Below the pieces are notes generated by a model. That model ran no database searches, was not told where the DNA came from, and saw only the letters and a list, made by a program, of their open reading frames with translations. Shown here in pieces: positions 1-7,975 of a stretch of 55,938 nt of DNA. The first letter of the stretch is position 1, and every line of letters begins with the position of its first letter. Origin of the DNA: an uncultured Clostridia bacterium (GTDB lineage: Bacteria; Bacillota; Clostridia; Oscillospirales; Acutalibacteraceae); the NCBI GenBank assembly GCA_947595635.1, contig CANQEU010000007.1, positions 1 through 55,938 on the forward strand. Direction: 5' to 3'. A program made the position numbers and the translations under genes.

Positions 1-165
1 GCATTTCACGCTGCCGTCTTGGAACTTCTCATAATGCAAATTATAACGGGTCTTAGTGTGCAACCCTAACGAGGTATTTTTATACGGGCTTACAAATACA
101 CTGCTCGCCGAGAATGCCCATCCGGCGGGCAGTTTTACCGTTTGGATATCCAAATCTTCTGCTCG
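1..165 (-). other. Open frame of unknown identity running off the left edge
   Basis: On the minus strand a frame stays open from just after a TAG (166-168) to base 1, about 55 codons, with no convincing ribosome site; a TTG at 151-153 is the only candidate start nearby. The predicted peptide contains LPAGWAF and TRYNLHYEKFQDG and matches no family I recognise. It may be a real gene fragment, a mobile-element remnant or chance. The plus strand is interrupted by stops in all three frames. Confidence 0.2.
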
Positions 166-178
166 CTAAGATAGTGCA

Positions 179-217
179 GTCAATACCACCGGTTTACCGG
201 TGGTATTGACTATTTTT
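179..217 (+). terminator. Strong intrinsic terminator
   Basis: A perfect 15-bp stem (179-193 with 196-210) with a 2-base loop is followed by TATTTTTTAT on the plus strand. It would end plus-strand transcription entering from the left. The minus side has no T run. Confidence 0.75.
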
Positions 218-514
218 TATAAAAAATCACAGCTTCGCTTTTCGGGGTTCCCCTGCCGCTCCTGTCTCGCCAGTCGGTTCGGTCGGTGCTTCTGCCTGCG
301 GCAGAGGTGTCCGCTGGACACCCACACTCCCAAAAAGCTTCGCTACATTTTATTCGGCTAATTGATGATTAAATTGATATTGCAATAAATATAATTATTT
401 ATCTTTGCATAATTCTAGATTAAGCACAACAATAAGACAGAACATATCCTAAATATATAAAGCTGCTAATAATGCTTCCCTCATATAATGATGTTTAATT
501 GCAATTTGCAACTG
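218..514. other. Gene-free segment with short GC-rich hairpins
   Basis: No gene is visible. The first half (about 230-345) is GC-rich and holds small inverted repeats such as CTGCC-TGC-GGCAG and GTGTCC-GCT-GGACAC; the second half is AT-rich. The hairpin-dense part resembles ends or transfer-origin regions of mobilizable elements, but no relaxase or integrase is present, so this stays speculative. Confidence 0.4.
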
Positions 515-1963
515 TTACAAATCATTTCTCAATTCAAACCAAAAAGTACAGGTCAGCCTGTTATCAACTCCGAATATTGCCTTATGCGCTGTTAAAATTT
601 CTTTTGCTATAGACAGACCGAGTCCGGACACGACGGTCTTGTTTTTCCTGTTTCGGGAGGTGTAGTAGCGATCCCATATAAAGGGGACTTTCTCGTCCGC
701 GATCCCTTTTCCGTAGTCTGTCACCGCAAACCTTGCGGAGCCGTCAGTCATGGTCAGCGACACCTTAATTTTTTTGCTGTTGTCCGTATGATTAACGGCA
801 TTGTCGATGAAGTTATAGATAACCCGCTTAATCTCCGCCTCGTTTGCCCTCGCCGTAACGCCGTCTGCAATTTCGGTTTCCATGACATAGCCGTTTTGCT
901 CACAGAATGGCGCAAACTGTTTGATAACATCCCGCACTGCAAAGCTCAGGTCAATTTCTTTGTACTCCTTCACTGAACCGTCTGCCTGCATGGCGGAAAA
1001 TTCCAGAATTTCATTAACCATTGCCGTTAGTCTGTCTGACTCACGCATGATAATATCCAAATCTTTTTCCCGTTTTTCCTCATCTCTCCACGAAATTTCC
1101 TTGACCATTTCCGCATAGCCCTTGATCATTGTGAGGGGCGTGCGCAGGTCGTGGGATACATTGGCGAGAAATTCACGTTGGGCATTTTTCGCTTTTTCCA
1201 AACTCTGCGCTGTTTCTACCAGTGAATCAGATAACTCATCAAGCTCGGCGCAAAAACCATTCGGAAATTCCGGTCGGAAGTTTCCTTCGGCAATCTGTTT
1301 TGCCGAATGTGAGATCTGCTTGATTGGCTTTCCGAAGCGTTTAGAAATAATCCATGCAAGACAAAAGCAGAGTACCAATGACAAAACCGATACCCAAACA
1401 AGCTGCATCCGCAGGATTCCGACTGTTCCCCCTACCGTGCCGAGTGGGAGGCTGACCGACAGTGTTCTTCCGTTTCCTAATCTGACGCCCGTCACATATG
1501 CCCCATCGTCATCCGTAACAAAGCCGATTCTGTCGCTTTCCGTCTCGTCCAGCTTTTTCTCAAGCGTTTGATAGCTGTATGGCAGGTTGCGCAGAGCACC
1601 TTTTTCCCAATTCATCACGTCGTCTGAATGATATGGATTGTCCGATTCGTCATCAGTATGCATCGTGTCTCCATAAAGACGTTGATACTCGTCGGCGCTG
1701 TAAAGAACATTTCCGTCTGCATCTGTCACAAATACGAGGAGCGAATTTGATACGGCGATTTCGTCAATTACATCGTAAAAATTCGAGTCGGAGGCATGAG
1801 CCGTCATCTCGTTTACCGCTCTTTCCACATTCCGTATCGCCATCCCGTTATAGAAATTTTGCAGAAATACCGTCTGTAACAGCCACAGCACGGTAAAAAT
1901 AGCGCCTGAAAACAAAAGAAACCACAGCCACAGCTTTACACCGAAGGATTTACGCTTTTTCAT
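515..1963 (-). CDS. Sensor histidine kinase (two-component system 1)
   Basis: A membrane sensor kinase of 482 residues. It has a first transmembrane helix at about 11-31, an extracytoplasmic sensor of about 160 residues rich in Asp and Tyr, a second helix at about 191-210 and a HAMP linker. The H-box ANVSHDLRTP follows near residue 270, then an N-box (NFIDNAVNHT) and the ATP-lid motifs DYGKGI and GLGLSIAK. It should autophosphorylate the H-box histidine and pass phosphate to the regulator encoded just upstream. The ATG at 1961-1963 was chosen because the product then starts MKKRKS directly before the first helix; it overlaps the regulator's end by 14 bp, so the two genes are translationally coupled. 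The overall layout resembles VanS/PhoR-type kinases. The ligand is unknown. Confidence 0.92.
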   Translation of the reverse strand: MKKRKSFGVKLWLWFLLFSGAIFTVLWLLQTVFLQNFYNGMAIRNVERAVNEMTAHASDSNFYDVIDEIAVSNSLLVFVTDADGNVLYSADEYQRLYGDTMHTDDESDNPYHSDDVMNWEKGALRNLPYSYQTLEKKLDETESDRIGFVTDDDGAYVTGVRLGNGRTLSVSLPLGTVGGTVGILRMQLVWVSVLSLVLCFCLAWIISKRFGKPIKQISHSAKQIAEGNFRPEFPNGFCAELDELSDSLVETAQSLEKAKNAQREFLANVSHDLRTPLTMIKGYAEMVKEISWRDEEKREKDLDIIMRESDRLTAMVNEILEFSAMQADGSVKEYKEIDLSFAVRDVIKQFAPFCEQNGYVMETEIADGVTARANEAEIKRVIYNFIDNAVNHTDNSKKIKVSLTMTDGSARFAVTDYGKGIADEKVPFIWDRYYTSRNRKNKTVVSGLGLSIAKEILTAHKAIFGVDNRLTCTFWFELRNDL

Positions 1964-2621
1964 CAAACCGATACCCCGTTCCTCGTAAAGTGACGATACA
2001 TTTTCGATACGGACCCAGCTTGCTCCGCAGGAGCTTGATTTGCCAATCAACCGTGCGGTCATCGCCGTAATAGTCGTACCCCCACACGGCGTTTAGAATT
2101 TTCTCCCGTGTCATGGCAATTCCTTTATTCTGCACAAGAAAAAGAAGCAGCTCGTATTCCTTTGCTGTCAGCTCGCTTTTCTCTCCATCGACGAAAACCT
2201 CATGCGCAGGCGTGTCGATTCGGATACCCTGTATCACGATTTCCCGCTTCAGTTTTCCATCGGTACGCCTTGCAAGAACCGCCTTGACCCGCGCCATAAG
2301 TTCCCGAGGTGAAAACGGCTTTACAACATAATCGTCGATGCCCAGCTCAAAGCCCATCAGTTTGTCGTACTCCGTGCCCAATGCTGAAAGCATGATTACA
2401 GGCGTTTGCTTCTGTTTTCGAATTTCCTTGCAGACGGTAAACCCGTCAATCTCCGGCATCATAATATCGAGGATAATCAGGTCATATTCGTTTTTCTCGC
2501 TCAGGCTGACGGCTTCCATGCCGTTGCTTGCCGTATCGACTTTAAAACCCTCATGCTCGGCAAAACGTGAGACGAGCTCCACTATCTCTTTTTCATCGTC
2601 TGCAACCAATAAATGTACCAT
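1950..2621 (-). CDS. OmpR-family response regulator (two-component system 1)
   Basis: A 223-residue response regulator. The receiver domain (about 1-120) has the acidic pair after LLVADDE, the phospho-acceptor Asp near 52 in LDIMMPEIDG and the conserved Lys in VVKPFSP. A winged-helix DNA-binding domain (about 130-223) ends RGTGYRF. The ATG at 2619-2621 (MVHLL) is preferred because GGAGG (2628-2632) lies 6 bases upstream; an ATG six bases earlier would abut that site. It is cotranscribed with the kinase downstream. The ATTCC pentamers before the neighbouring secreted-protein gene (3230-3274) are a candidate target. Confidence 0.93.
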   Translation of the reverse strand: MVHLLVADDEKEIVELVSRFAEHEGFKVDTASNGMEAVSLSEKNEYDLIILDIMMPEIDGFTVCKEIRKQKQTPVIMLSALGTEYDKLMGFELGIDDYVVKPFSPRELMARVKAVLARRTDGKLKREIVIQGIRIDTPAHEVFVDGEKSELTAKEYELLLFLVQNKGIAMTREKILNAVWGYDYYGDDRTVDWQIKLLRSKLGPYRKCIVTLRGTGYRFDEKA

Positions 2622-2652
2622 TATCATCCTCCGTCTATTTCTATATGAAAAT

Positions 2653-2685
2653 GGCAAGCCGGCAAAAATACGCACCGGCCTGCCA
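2653..2685 (-). terminator. Hairpin between the secreted protein and response regulator 1
   Basis: The near-perfect arms GGCAGGCCGG and CCGGCTTGCC (plus positions 75-84 and 53-62 of 2600) are followed on the minus strand by ATTTTC. This is probably a leaky terminator or processing hairpin, so the secreted-protein transcript may read through at a lower level into the two-component genes. Confidence 0.55.
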
Positions 2686-2696
2686 TTACGCAGATT

Positions 2697-3167
2697 TTAT
2701 CTTTGGTAGCTTGCGCCGCGTTCCTGACCGGTCAGATAACCGTAGTCGGCGACGTCCTGTGTGCGCTCACTGTCATCGCTCTGCCTATAGGATGCACCTC
2801 TCTGTCGGCCGGCAACATAGCTGTAGGATTCTGCCGCTTCCTCTGAATATGGCGTTTCACCGACCCCGTTTTCTGCGAGGAAAGCGTCCCGTTCCTCCTC
2901 AGGAAGCTGCTCTGCCTGCACGTAAAAATCGTTGCGATTCGCGCTTCTCTGTTGCCCGGTCAAATAGCTGTATTCGCTTTGCGCAGGCACTGATTCCTCG
3001 GTTTGTACTTCTTCATCGGTGTTTAACGGCGCGGCAGCCGCTTCGGATGCCCTCATCTCGTTCGCTTCGTTATCGGTGCCTGCCGCAAAAGCGGTAAAGC
3101 ATCCGACGGACAGTATAACCGTAAGCGCTATAACACCTATTCCTCGAATCAATTTTGTCTTTTTCAT
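2697..3167 (-). CDS. Small exported protein with three YxYLTGQxR-like repeats
   Basis: A 156-residue protein with a clear signal peptide (Lys-rich start, hydrophobic core, cleavage likely after FTAFA near residue 28). The mature part is acidic and low-complexity, and carries three copies of one motif: YSYLTGQQRSAN (about 66-77), YSYVAGRQRGASY (about 115-127) and YGYLTGQERGASY (about 142-154), separated by Glu/Asp-rich linkers. I know no named family with this motif. The gene has its own candidate regulated promoter and lies 75 bp upstream of two-component system 1 on the same strand, so it may be a target of that system or an extracellular partner of the kinase; this is inference. The start ATG is well placed after AAAGGTGG. 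Confidence 0.8.
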   Translation of the reverse strand: MKKTKLIRGIGVIALTVILSVGCFTAFAAGTDNEANEMRASEAAAAPLNTDEEVQTEESVPAQSEYSYLTGQQRSANRNDFYVQAEQLPEEERDAFLAENGVGETPYSEEAAESYSYVAGRQRGASYRQSDDSERTQDVADYGYLTGQERGASYQR

Positions 3168-3204
3168 GGTTCATACCACCTTTCTGTATTCCGATCTTCA
3201 TCGG

Positions 3205-3274
3205 TGATTAAAGAATACACCGTGAATTAGGAATGCGCGTGTGGCCTGTTTGGAATCTATGTGGAATTTGGAAA
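3205..3274 (-). promoter_or_regulatory. Candidate activator-dependent promoter of the repeat protein
   Basis: On the minus strand, ATTCC pentamers occur at 3263-3267, 3252-3256 and 3230-3234 (steps of 11 and 22 bp), with TTTCC at 3270-3274. They precede a -10-like TATTCT (3212-3217) that has no recognisable -35. Helically phased half-sites over a weak -35 suit an OmpR-type activator, possibly response regulator 1. Confidence 0.4.
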
Positions 3275-3316
3275 TATCATAGAATCATAGCTTTTCCATG
3301 AAAATGGTAGTCATAT

Positions 3317-3991
3317 TCAACCGACCGCTTTTCCCTTTTGATTATTTTTCCCGGACAGCTTTTTAAGCTCATATCGCTCATCGCATACCGCAGCGACCTC
3401 CGGAGAATGACTGACAAGAATTACGCATTTTCCCTGTTCTGTAAGGCTGCGGAAAATATCCATAATTTCTTTCTGCGTCTCTCCGTCAAGATTTCCGGTC
3501 GGTTCGTCGGCAAGAATAATCTGCGGGTCGTAGGACAGCGCCCGCGCGATGGCAACTCGCTGCTGCTGTCCGCCGGAGAGCTTAAGCACGCGCCGGTTAG
3601 CCTCGTCATCATCCAAGCTGACTCCGCTAAGCAGTTCCATAGCCTTTTGCCGTTTGTTGACACCCTTGACGCCGGCAATATCCATGGACAGCATCACATT
3701 TTCAAGCGCCGTAAATTTGGTTATGAGATTAAAGCTCTGGAAAATCACGCCGATATATTTGCTGCGAAAGGTGTATTTGTCCTGCTTGGCGATATCCTTT
3801 CCATCGTATAAAATACTGCCGCTGTTTGGTGACGCAAGCCCGGAGAGCAGAGAAAGCAGCGTGGTTTTGCCTGCGCCTGACCGTCCTATAATACAGTACA
3901 TTTTTCCGGTTTCAAACCGATAAGTTACGTCCTTTAATACCGGAACTTTTCCGTATGAAAAGCAGATATCCTGCAATGCTAAAATTTCCAA
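3317..3991 (-). CDS. ABC transporter ATP-binding protein, MacB/LolD-like
   Basis: A 224-residue ATPase subunit of a type VII (MacB/LolD/FtsE-like) ABC system. Walker A is GRSGAGKTT, the signature is LSGGQQQRVAIARAL, Walker B is IILADEPTGNLD, and the switch histidine is in VSHSPEV. It would power the permease encoded 16 bp upstream in the same transcript. Such systems act as mechanotransmission pumps for peptides, antibiotics or envelope lipids. The substrate cannot be told from sequence. The operon's promoter carries the operator shared with two-component system 2 and the VTC operon. Confidence 0.92.
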   Translation of the reverse strand: MEILALQDICFSYGKVPVLKDVTYRFETGKMYCIIGRSGAGKTTLLSLLSGLASPNSGSILYDGKDIAKQDKYTFRSKYIGVIFQSFNLITKFTALENVMLSMDIAGVKGVNKRQKAMELLSGVSLDDDEANRRVLKLSGGQQQRVAIARALSYDPQIILADEPTGNLDGETQKEIMDIFRSLTEQGKCVILVSHSPEVAAVCDERYELKKLSGKNNQKGKAVG

Positions 3992-4007
3992 TTATACTTC
4001 TCCTTTC

Positions 4008-5672
4008 TCAGTCACGGTTTGCGAGGATCTTCAGCGGGTCGTATCGCATCACAAATAGAACGGATACCGCACCGGCGGCTACGGTGAGCAAAAGCCCGAT
4101 TCCAAGCAGCTGCAAAAGCACTGTCAAATTCATAGCCGAATTCACCTCAGTAATATAATTCGACACGTTCTGCCCAAACGAAACGAATCCGCCGTGTCCT
4201 CCGCCGTCCGAGATGTCGTCGGGCGCGGTATTCTGTCCGTCCGGCTGAATATTTTGCATTCCGCCCTTAAAATTCCCGCCGCGGCCGAAGTTATTTTCCA
4301 TTTGCATCTGTGATGCCTGCTGGCTTTCAACCTGATTTGCAAGCAAAGCATTGGTGACCGGAACCGCACTGACTGCGCCGATTCCTGCACCGAGAATAAT
4401 TGCTGCCATCGTTACAACAAGAATTTCGGTCAAAAACTGTAGGGCAACCTTTCCCTTTTTCATGCCCATAGCGGTCAGAACACCGATTTCATATTTGCGC
4501 TCACGAATATTGAAAATGTTTAGTACAATCAAAATCACCGCACCGATAAGCAGTATAACCAGCAGGAACCATCCGGCCATCGTGCTGAGTGTATTCAGCG
4601 GCGTCAGGCTGTTTTCAAATGCCGTCAAATCGGCAGAAAAAACGGTGTATGAATCGTCAAGTCCCAGCGTTCGTACCTCTTCTTCAAAACTATGATAGGC
4701 ATCGGCGTCGGCAAACACATAGGTCGCGGACAGAGAGCCATCAACTGCCGTTTCGGTCTCCCTGCCGGTGGTTTCATCGGTCACCGTTTTTGAAACGGAG
4801 GAAGAATCATCCAGTATTCCCTGAAGCGCCGCAGCGCTTAAATAAATCCTATTTGCAGGATCCTGACCAACGCCGAACATAGGCATAGACAGATCGTTTG
4901 ATTCCGTGTTTTTATAAATACCGGAAACGGTCAGCGTATATGTTTCCGTTTCGCTGTCAGGATTTGTGAGAGTTATCTTATCGCCCACCGCCAAATCGTT
5001 ATAAGCTGCCAATTCCTCAGAGATCAGGCATTGACGTTCCGTTGTTCCCTCTGAAAAAACCGAGCCGTCGCTGACCGACATTGTTCCCGACTGAAATGCG
5101 GTCATAGCATTATCGCCGCTGTAACCGATCACTGTAAAATCTCCGGTGGTCATGTTACCCATTCGACTGCCTTTATTACGTCCGAAATTCATACCGTTGT
5201 CAGATTCATCGGCGGAAGGCTCACTTTCATCTTCGCTTTCCGATTCGCTGCTGACCGGCTCCAGCTTGTCGGAGCCGTCAAAATAGGCTGTCAGGGTGTA
5301 ATAAAAATCCTGCACCGATTCCGCCGAGGCATATTTTTTGTATTCGTCCAAGGTAAGCGACGTGCCGCCGTTCATCTTATCGCGGAATTGTTCGCGGTCG
5401 AAGGCTCGATCCTGCGTCCCGTTCGTCTGCCCGTTCGCTGCGGAATCGTCGGACGGCTGACGCATTTCCTTCATCATTGACTGCCGGTCAAAGGAAATTG
5501 TCGCCGTAACCGACATTCCCTCCAGTGTGCTGTTTTTGGCGCTTTCCGCCGCCTGGCGGATAGAAAGCCCGATGCAGGCGGAAACGGCAATTACAAGCGC
5601 GATAATGCCGATTAATATATTTCTCCCTTTTGATCGCCCGATACATTTGAGTGCGTTTTTGATAATATACAT
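4008..5672 (-). CDS. ABC transporter permease, FtsX/MacB-like
   Basis: A 554-residue permease: one N-terminal transmembrane helix (about 17-37), a large extracytoplasmic MacB-like domain rich in Ser, Asp and Glu (about 45-370), then three C-terminal helices typical of FtsX domains. Between helices 3 and 4 is an odd Gly/Asn/Gln-rich extracytoplasmic loop (NNFGRGGNFKGGMQN and DGGGHGGF). The start at 5670-5672 (MYIIKNALK) follows AAAGGA and puts the first helix at the N-terminus as usual. It pairs with the ATPase gene downstream. Its promoter matches the operator pattern of response regulator 2, so the exporter probably belongs to that envelope regulon. Confidence 0.9.
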   Translation of the reverse strand: MYIIKNALKCIGRSKGRNILIGIIALVIAVSACIGLSIRQAAESAKNSTLEGMSVTATISFDRQSMMKEMRQPSDDSAANGQTNGTQDRAFDREQFRDKMNGGTSLTLDEYKKYASAESVQDFYYTLTAYFDGSDKLEPVSSESESEDESEPSADESDNGMNFGRNKGSRMGNMTTGDFTVIGYSGDNAMTAFQSGTMSVSDGSVFSEGTTERQCLISEELAAYNDLAVGDKITLTNPDSETETYTLTVSGIYKNTESNDLSMPMFGVGQDPANRIYLSAAALQGILDDSSSVSKTVTDETTGRETETAVDGSLSATYVFADADAYHSFEEEVRTLGLDDSYTVFSADLTAFENSLTPLNTLSTMAGWFLLVILLIGAVILIVLNIFNIRERKYEIGVLTAMGMKKGKVALQFLTEILVVTMAAIILGAGIGAVSAVPVTNALLANQVESQQASQMQMENNFGRGGNFKGGMQNIQPDGQNTAPDDISDGGGHGGFVSFGQNVSNYITEVNSAMNLTVLLQLLGIGLLLTVAAGAVSVLFVMRYDPLKILANRD

Positions 5673-5737
5673 TGGTCGTTCGTCCTTTCTTTTATGCCTT
5701 ATATACTCCGGTTCTGACATTTGCAAATCATACTGAA

Positions 5738-5768
5738 ATTATATAGCTTTTTCCTTAAATGAACTTAA
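5738..5768 (-). promoter_or_regulatory. ABC-operon promoter with response-regulator-2-type operator
   Basis: The minus strand reads TTAAGTT (5768-5762), three bases, TTAAGGA (5758-5752), eight bases, then -10 TATAAT (5743-5738). The 10-bp repeat step and the 15-bp distance from the second repeat to the -10 are identical to those at 7912-7942 and 7859-7889. There is no canonical -35, as expected for activator-dependent promoters. Confidence 0.65.
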
Positions 5769-5829
5769 AAACAAAATAAAAAAGTTGCAAAAGGAAGCCA
5801 TAAACGAAAACGACCAATAATGGAAATAC

Positions 5830-5868
5830 CAACAGGACGGTAAAATAAAATAATTTGCCGTCCTGTTG
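5830..5868 (-). terminator. Hairpin after sensor kinase 2
   Basis: Perfect 11-bp arms (5830-5840 and 5858-5868, CAACAGGACGG) with an AT-rich loop lie just after the kinase stop codon. The following minus-strand sequence has only a weak T run, so termination may be partial. Confidence 0.55.
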
Positions 5869-5885
5869 ATTCTTATATAAATTAA

Positions 5886-7121
5886 TTAAGAAGCCGAAAA
5901 TACAGCCGTAATTATAAACGTATGTCCGTCCTTTGTTTCCGCGCTGATTTTACCGTCGTGCGCCGTTACAATCGCTTTTGCAATCGACAGACCGATACCG
6001 TGTCCGCCGGTCTGCGAATTTCGGGAAGGATCGCTTCGGTAAAAGCGGTCGAATACGTGAGGAAGCTGATCAGGGAAGATTTCCTCCAAGGTTGGGTTGC
6101 ATACCGATAAAACCAAATGCTTGCCCTGACGCACAAGCTCCAAGGAAATAACGCCGCCCTCCGGCGAATATTTCAGCGCGTTATCGAGCAACAGCGAAAC
6201 AAGCTGACTGATTGCCTGATCGTTTCCCTTCATGGAGAGCATGGGCTGAATGTTGCACACAAGCTGCTTGTTCTGCGCCTGCGCTGGCGCATTGAACGGC
6301 GCAACAGCCTCCTGCACCACCTCGGAAACAGGGAATTCTATCATCGGCAACGCCTGCTTTGATTCCTCCATACGGGCAAGGCTGACCAAATCGTTTGTAA
6401 GCCCTGTCAATCGCTTTGCCTGCTGCTTAATCTCGTCCAGGCACTCGTTGGAGCCGATATCCATTTCAAGAAGATCGGTGTTTGCGCTGATGATGGTCAA
6501 CGGCGTTTTTATCTCGTGACCTGCGTCGGTGATAAAGTGTTTTTGCTTCTCATAGCTTTCGGCAATGGGACGTATAAATCTCCCAGAGAAAAACACGATT
6601 ACAAAAAAGACAACGAAAAATCCTGCTGCAGCCATCACAATACTGATGAGCAAAAAGTTATTGTAGGCGTCCAGACTGCGTCCGCAGTCCAAAAATGAGA
6701 TACGAACGCCGTTGTCCTCATAAGATTTTATGTAACGAAACTGCTCGAAAAAGCCTTTTTCAGAGGTTTTCTGTTCGACAGCTCTGGCATATTTCTCCGC
6801 CCGACTGCTATCTACCGACGCTATGCGGCTGGTATCCACACGGATAACCGTACCGTCGTCCCCCAACAGCACCGAAAAATACCGCGACTCATAAGGCAGC
6901 TCCGGAGACATTCCGTGTGGGTGCCGACCTCCGGGGCCTTGACCGCCTTCCATGTTGGGAAATACGCCACGGTTCTGCGAGATGATAGACAGCACCTCGT
7001 CCGCATCGTTGACAACGGAACGGTAGTTTAACAGGTTCATACCTGTTACAATAACCGTCAGTAGCAGCAGCAGCGAAAGCATCGCCAGAACAATAAACTG
7101 AATGCGAAGTTTTCTTATCAT
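5886..7121 (-). CDS. Sensor histidine kinase (two-component system 2)
   Basis: A 411-residue membrane kinase. It has transmembrane helices at about 7-29 and 154-178 and a sensor of about 120 residues between them. The H-box FITDAGHEIKTPLTI lies near 200, followed by the N-box LLDNALKYSPEG and the lid GGHGIGLSIAK. The start of the sensor carries an unusual Gly/Pro/His stretch (EGGQGPGGRHPHG, about 60-72). The ATG at 7119-7121 overlaps the regulator stop as ATGA, with GGAGG upstream. It should phosphorylate the regulator encoded upstream. From its neighbours I infer that it reports on the envelope or an anionic polymer; the ligand is unknown. Confidence 0.92.
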   Translation of the reverse strand: MIRKLRIQFIVLAMLSLLLLLTVIVTGMNLLNYRSVVNDADEVLSIISQNRGVFPNMEGGQGPGGRHPHGMSPELPYESRYFSVLLGDDGTVIRVDTSRIASVDSSRAEKYARAVEQKTSEKGFFEQFRYIKSYEDNGVRISFLDCGRSLDAYNNFLLISIVMAAAGFFVVFFVIVFFSGRFIRPIAESYEKQKHFITDAGHEIKTPLTIISANTDLLEMDIGSNECLDEIKQQAKRLTGLTNDLVSLARMEESKQALPMIEFPVSEVVQEAVAPFNAPAQAQNKQLVCNIQPMLSMKGNDQAISQLVSLLLDNALKYSPEGGVISLELVRQGKHLVLSVCNPTLEEIFPDQLPHVFDRFYRSDPSRNSQTGGHGIGLSIAKAIVTAHDGKISAETKDGHTFIITAVFSAS

Positions 7122-7789
7122 GTTGATTCCTCCAAAGAGTATCCGGCATTGCGTGACGCCTTGATTTGAATATCGGCGTGAAGAGCCGAAAGCTTCTTGC
7201 GCAGATAGGAAATATATACCCAAACAACGCTGGTCTCGGCATCGGTATCGCAGCCCCATATCTTTTCCATAAACCGTTCGACCGGAATGATATGATGAGG
7301 ATTTGAAATCAGCATCTCCATCATTTGAAACTCTCTGTTGGCAAGACGGAAGCTGCCGGTCGGTGATGAAAGTTCAAATGTAGCGCGGTTCAGAGTTATG
7401 TTCCCAAACGTAAGGTGGGAATCCGTCCCTGTCTGCCCTCTGGTAATGGCACGGATGCTTGCCAAAAGCTCCTTCGCGTCAAATGGCTTGGTGAGATAAT
7501 AATTGGCGCCGCTGTCCAGTCCCAATACCTTGTCGTCGATTTCAGATTTTGCCGTAAGCATCAGAATCGGGATTCGGTTTCCCGCCTCCCGCACCTTTTT
7601 CAGCACGGTAATGCCGTCCATTTTCGGCATCATAATGTCCAGCACTGCGACGTCGTAATTGCCGGATTGTAAATACATCAGCGCATCCTCGCCGTTCCCG
7701 ACTGCGTCTGCCGAATAATTGTTTTTTTCAAAGATTTTGACGATTGCCCGAGCAAGGGGGCGTTCGTCCTCCGCCAATAAAATTCTCAT
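7118..7789 (-). CDS. OmpR-family response regulator (two-component system 2)
   Basis: A 223-residue regulator. The receiver has the acidic pocket (LLAEDE), phospho-acceptor Asp near 51 (LDIMMPKMDG) and Lys in LTKPFDA. The C-terminal winged helix ends with ASRNAGYSLEE instead of the common RGxGYRF. The start at 7787-7789 (MRILLAEDE) follows AGAGG at good spacing. It is the first gene of a divergent two-gene operon facing the VTC operon. Three promoters with the same operator geometry (own promoter, VTC operon, ABC operon) make autoregulation and control of both neighbouring operons likely. Confidence 0.93.
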   Translation of the reverse strand: MRILLAEDERPLARAIVKIFEKNNYSADAVGNGEDALMYLQSGNYDVAVLDIMMPKMDGITVLKKVREAGNRIPILMLTAKSEIDDKVLGLDSGANYYLTKPFDAKELLASIRAITRGQTGTDSHLTFGNITLNRATFELSSPTGSFRLANREFQMMEMLISNPHHIIPVERFMEKIWGCDTDAETSVVWVYISYLRKKLSALHADIQIKASRNAGYSLEEST

Positions 7790-7858
7790 AGGAAAAACCT
7801 CTCTTATGTGTTGCTCCGCAAGGTACTGCGGAAAATTCAGTTTCCTTATTTTTAGTAT

Positions 7859-7889
7859 ATCATAACAATGAAACATTAACTGAACCTAA
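7859..7889 (-). promoter_or_regulatory. Autoregulatory promoter of two-component system 2
   Basis: The minus strand reads TTAGGTT (7889-7883), three bases, TTAATGT (7879-7873), eight bases, then -10 TATGAT (7864-7859). The repeats are less perfect than at the two other sites but the spacing is the same, which suggests a weaker autoregulated site. Confidence 0.55.
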
Positions 7890-7911
7890 AAAGAAAAAAT
7901 TTTTTTGTTTT

Positions 7912-7942
7912 TTAAGTTCGGTTAAGTTTTGGGCCTTATACT
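7912..7942 (+). promoter_or_regulatory. VTC-operon promoter with direct-repeat operator
   Basis: Two identical heptamers TTAAGTT (7912-7918 and 7922-7928) are 10 bp apart. The -10 TATACT (7937-7942) begins 15 bp after the start of the second repeat. A ribosome site and the VTC start follow within 35 bp. The repeats occupy the -35 region, typical of OmpR/PhoB-type activation. Confidence 0.7.
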
Positions 7943-7975
7943 GTGTTCAGAAACAAAGAAAAGGAGGACTACGGT

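Noticed and set aside
1122-1571. 149-codon plus-strand frame inside sensor kinase 1
   Set aside because: It is antisense to clear H-box and HAMP coding sequence and has no family features.
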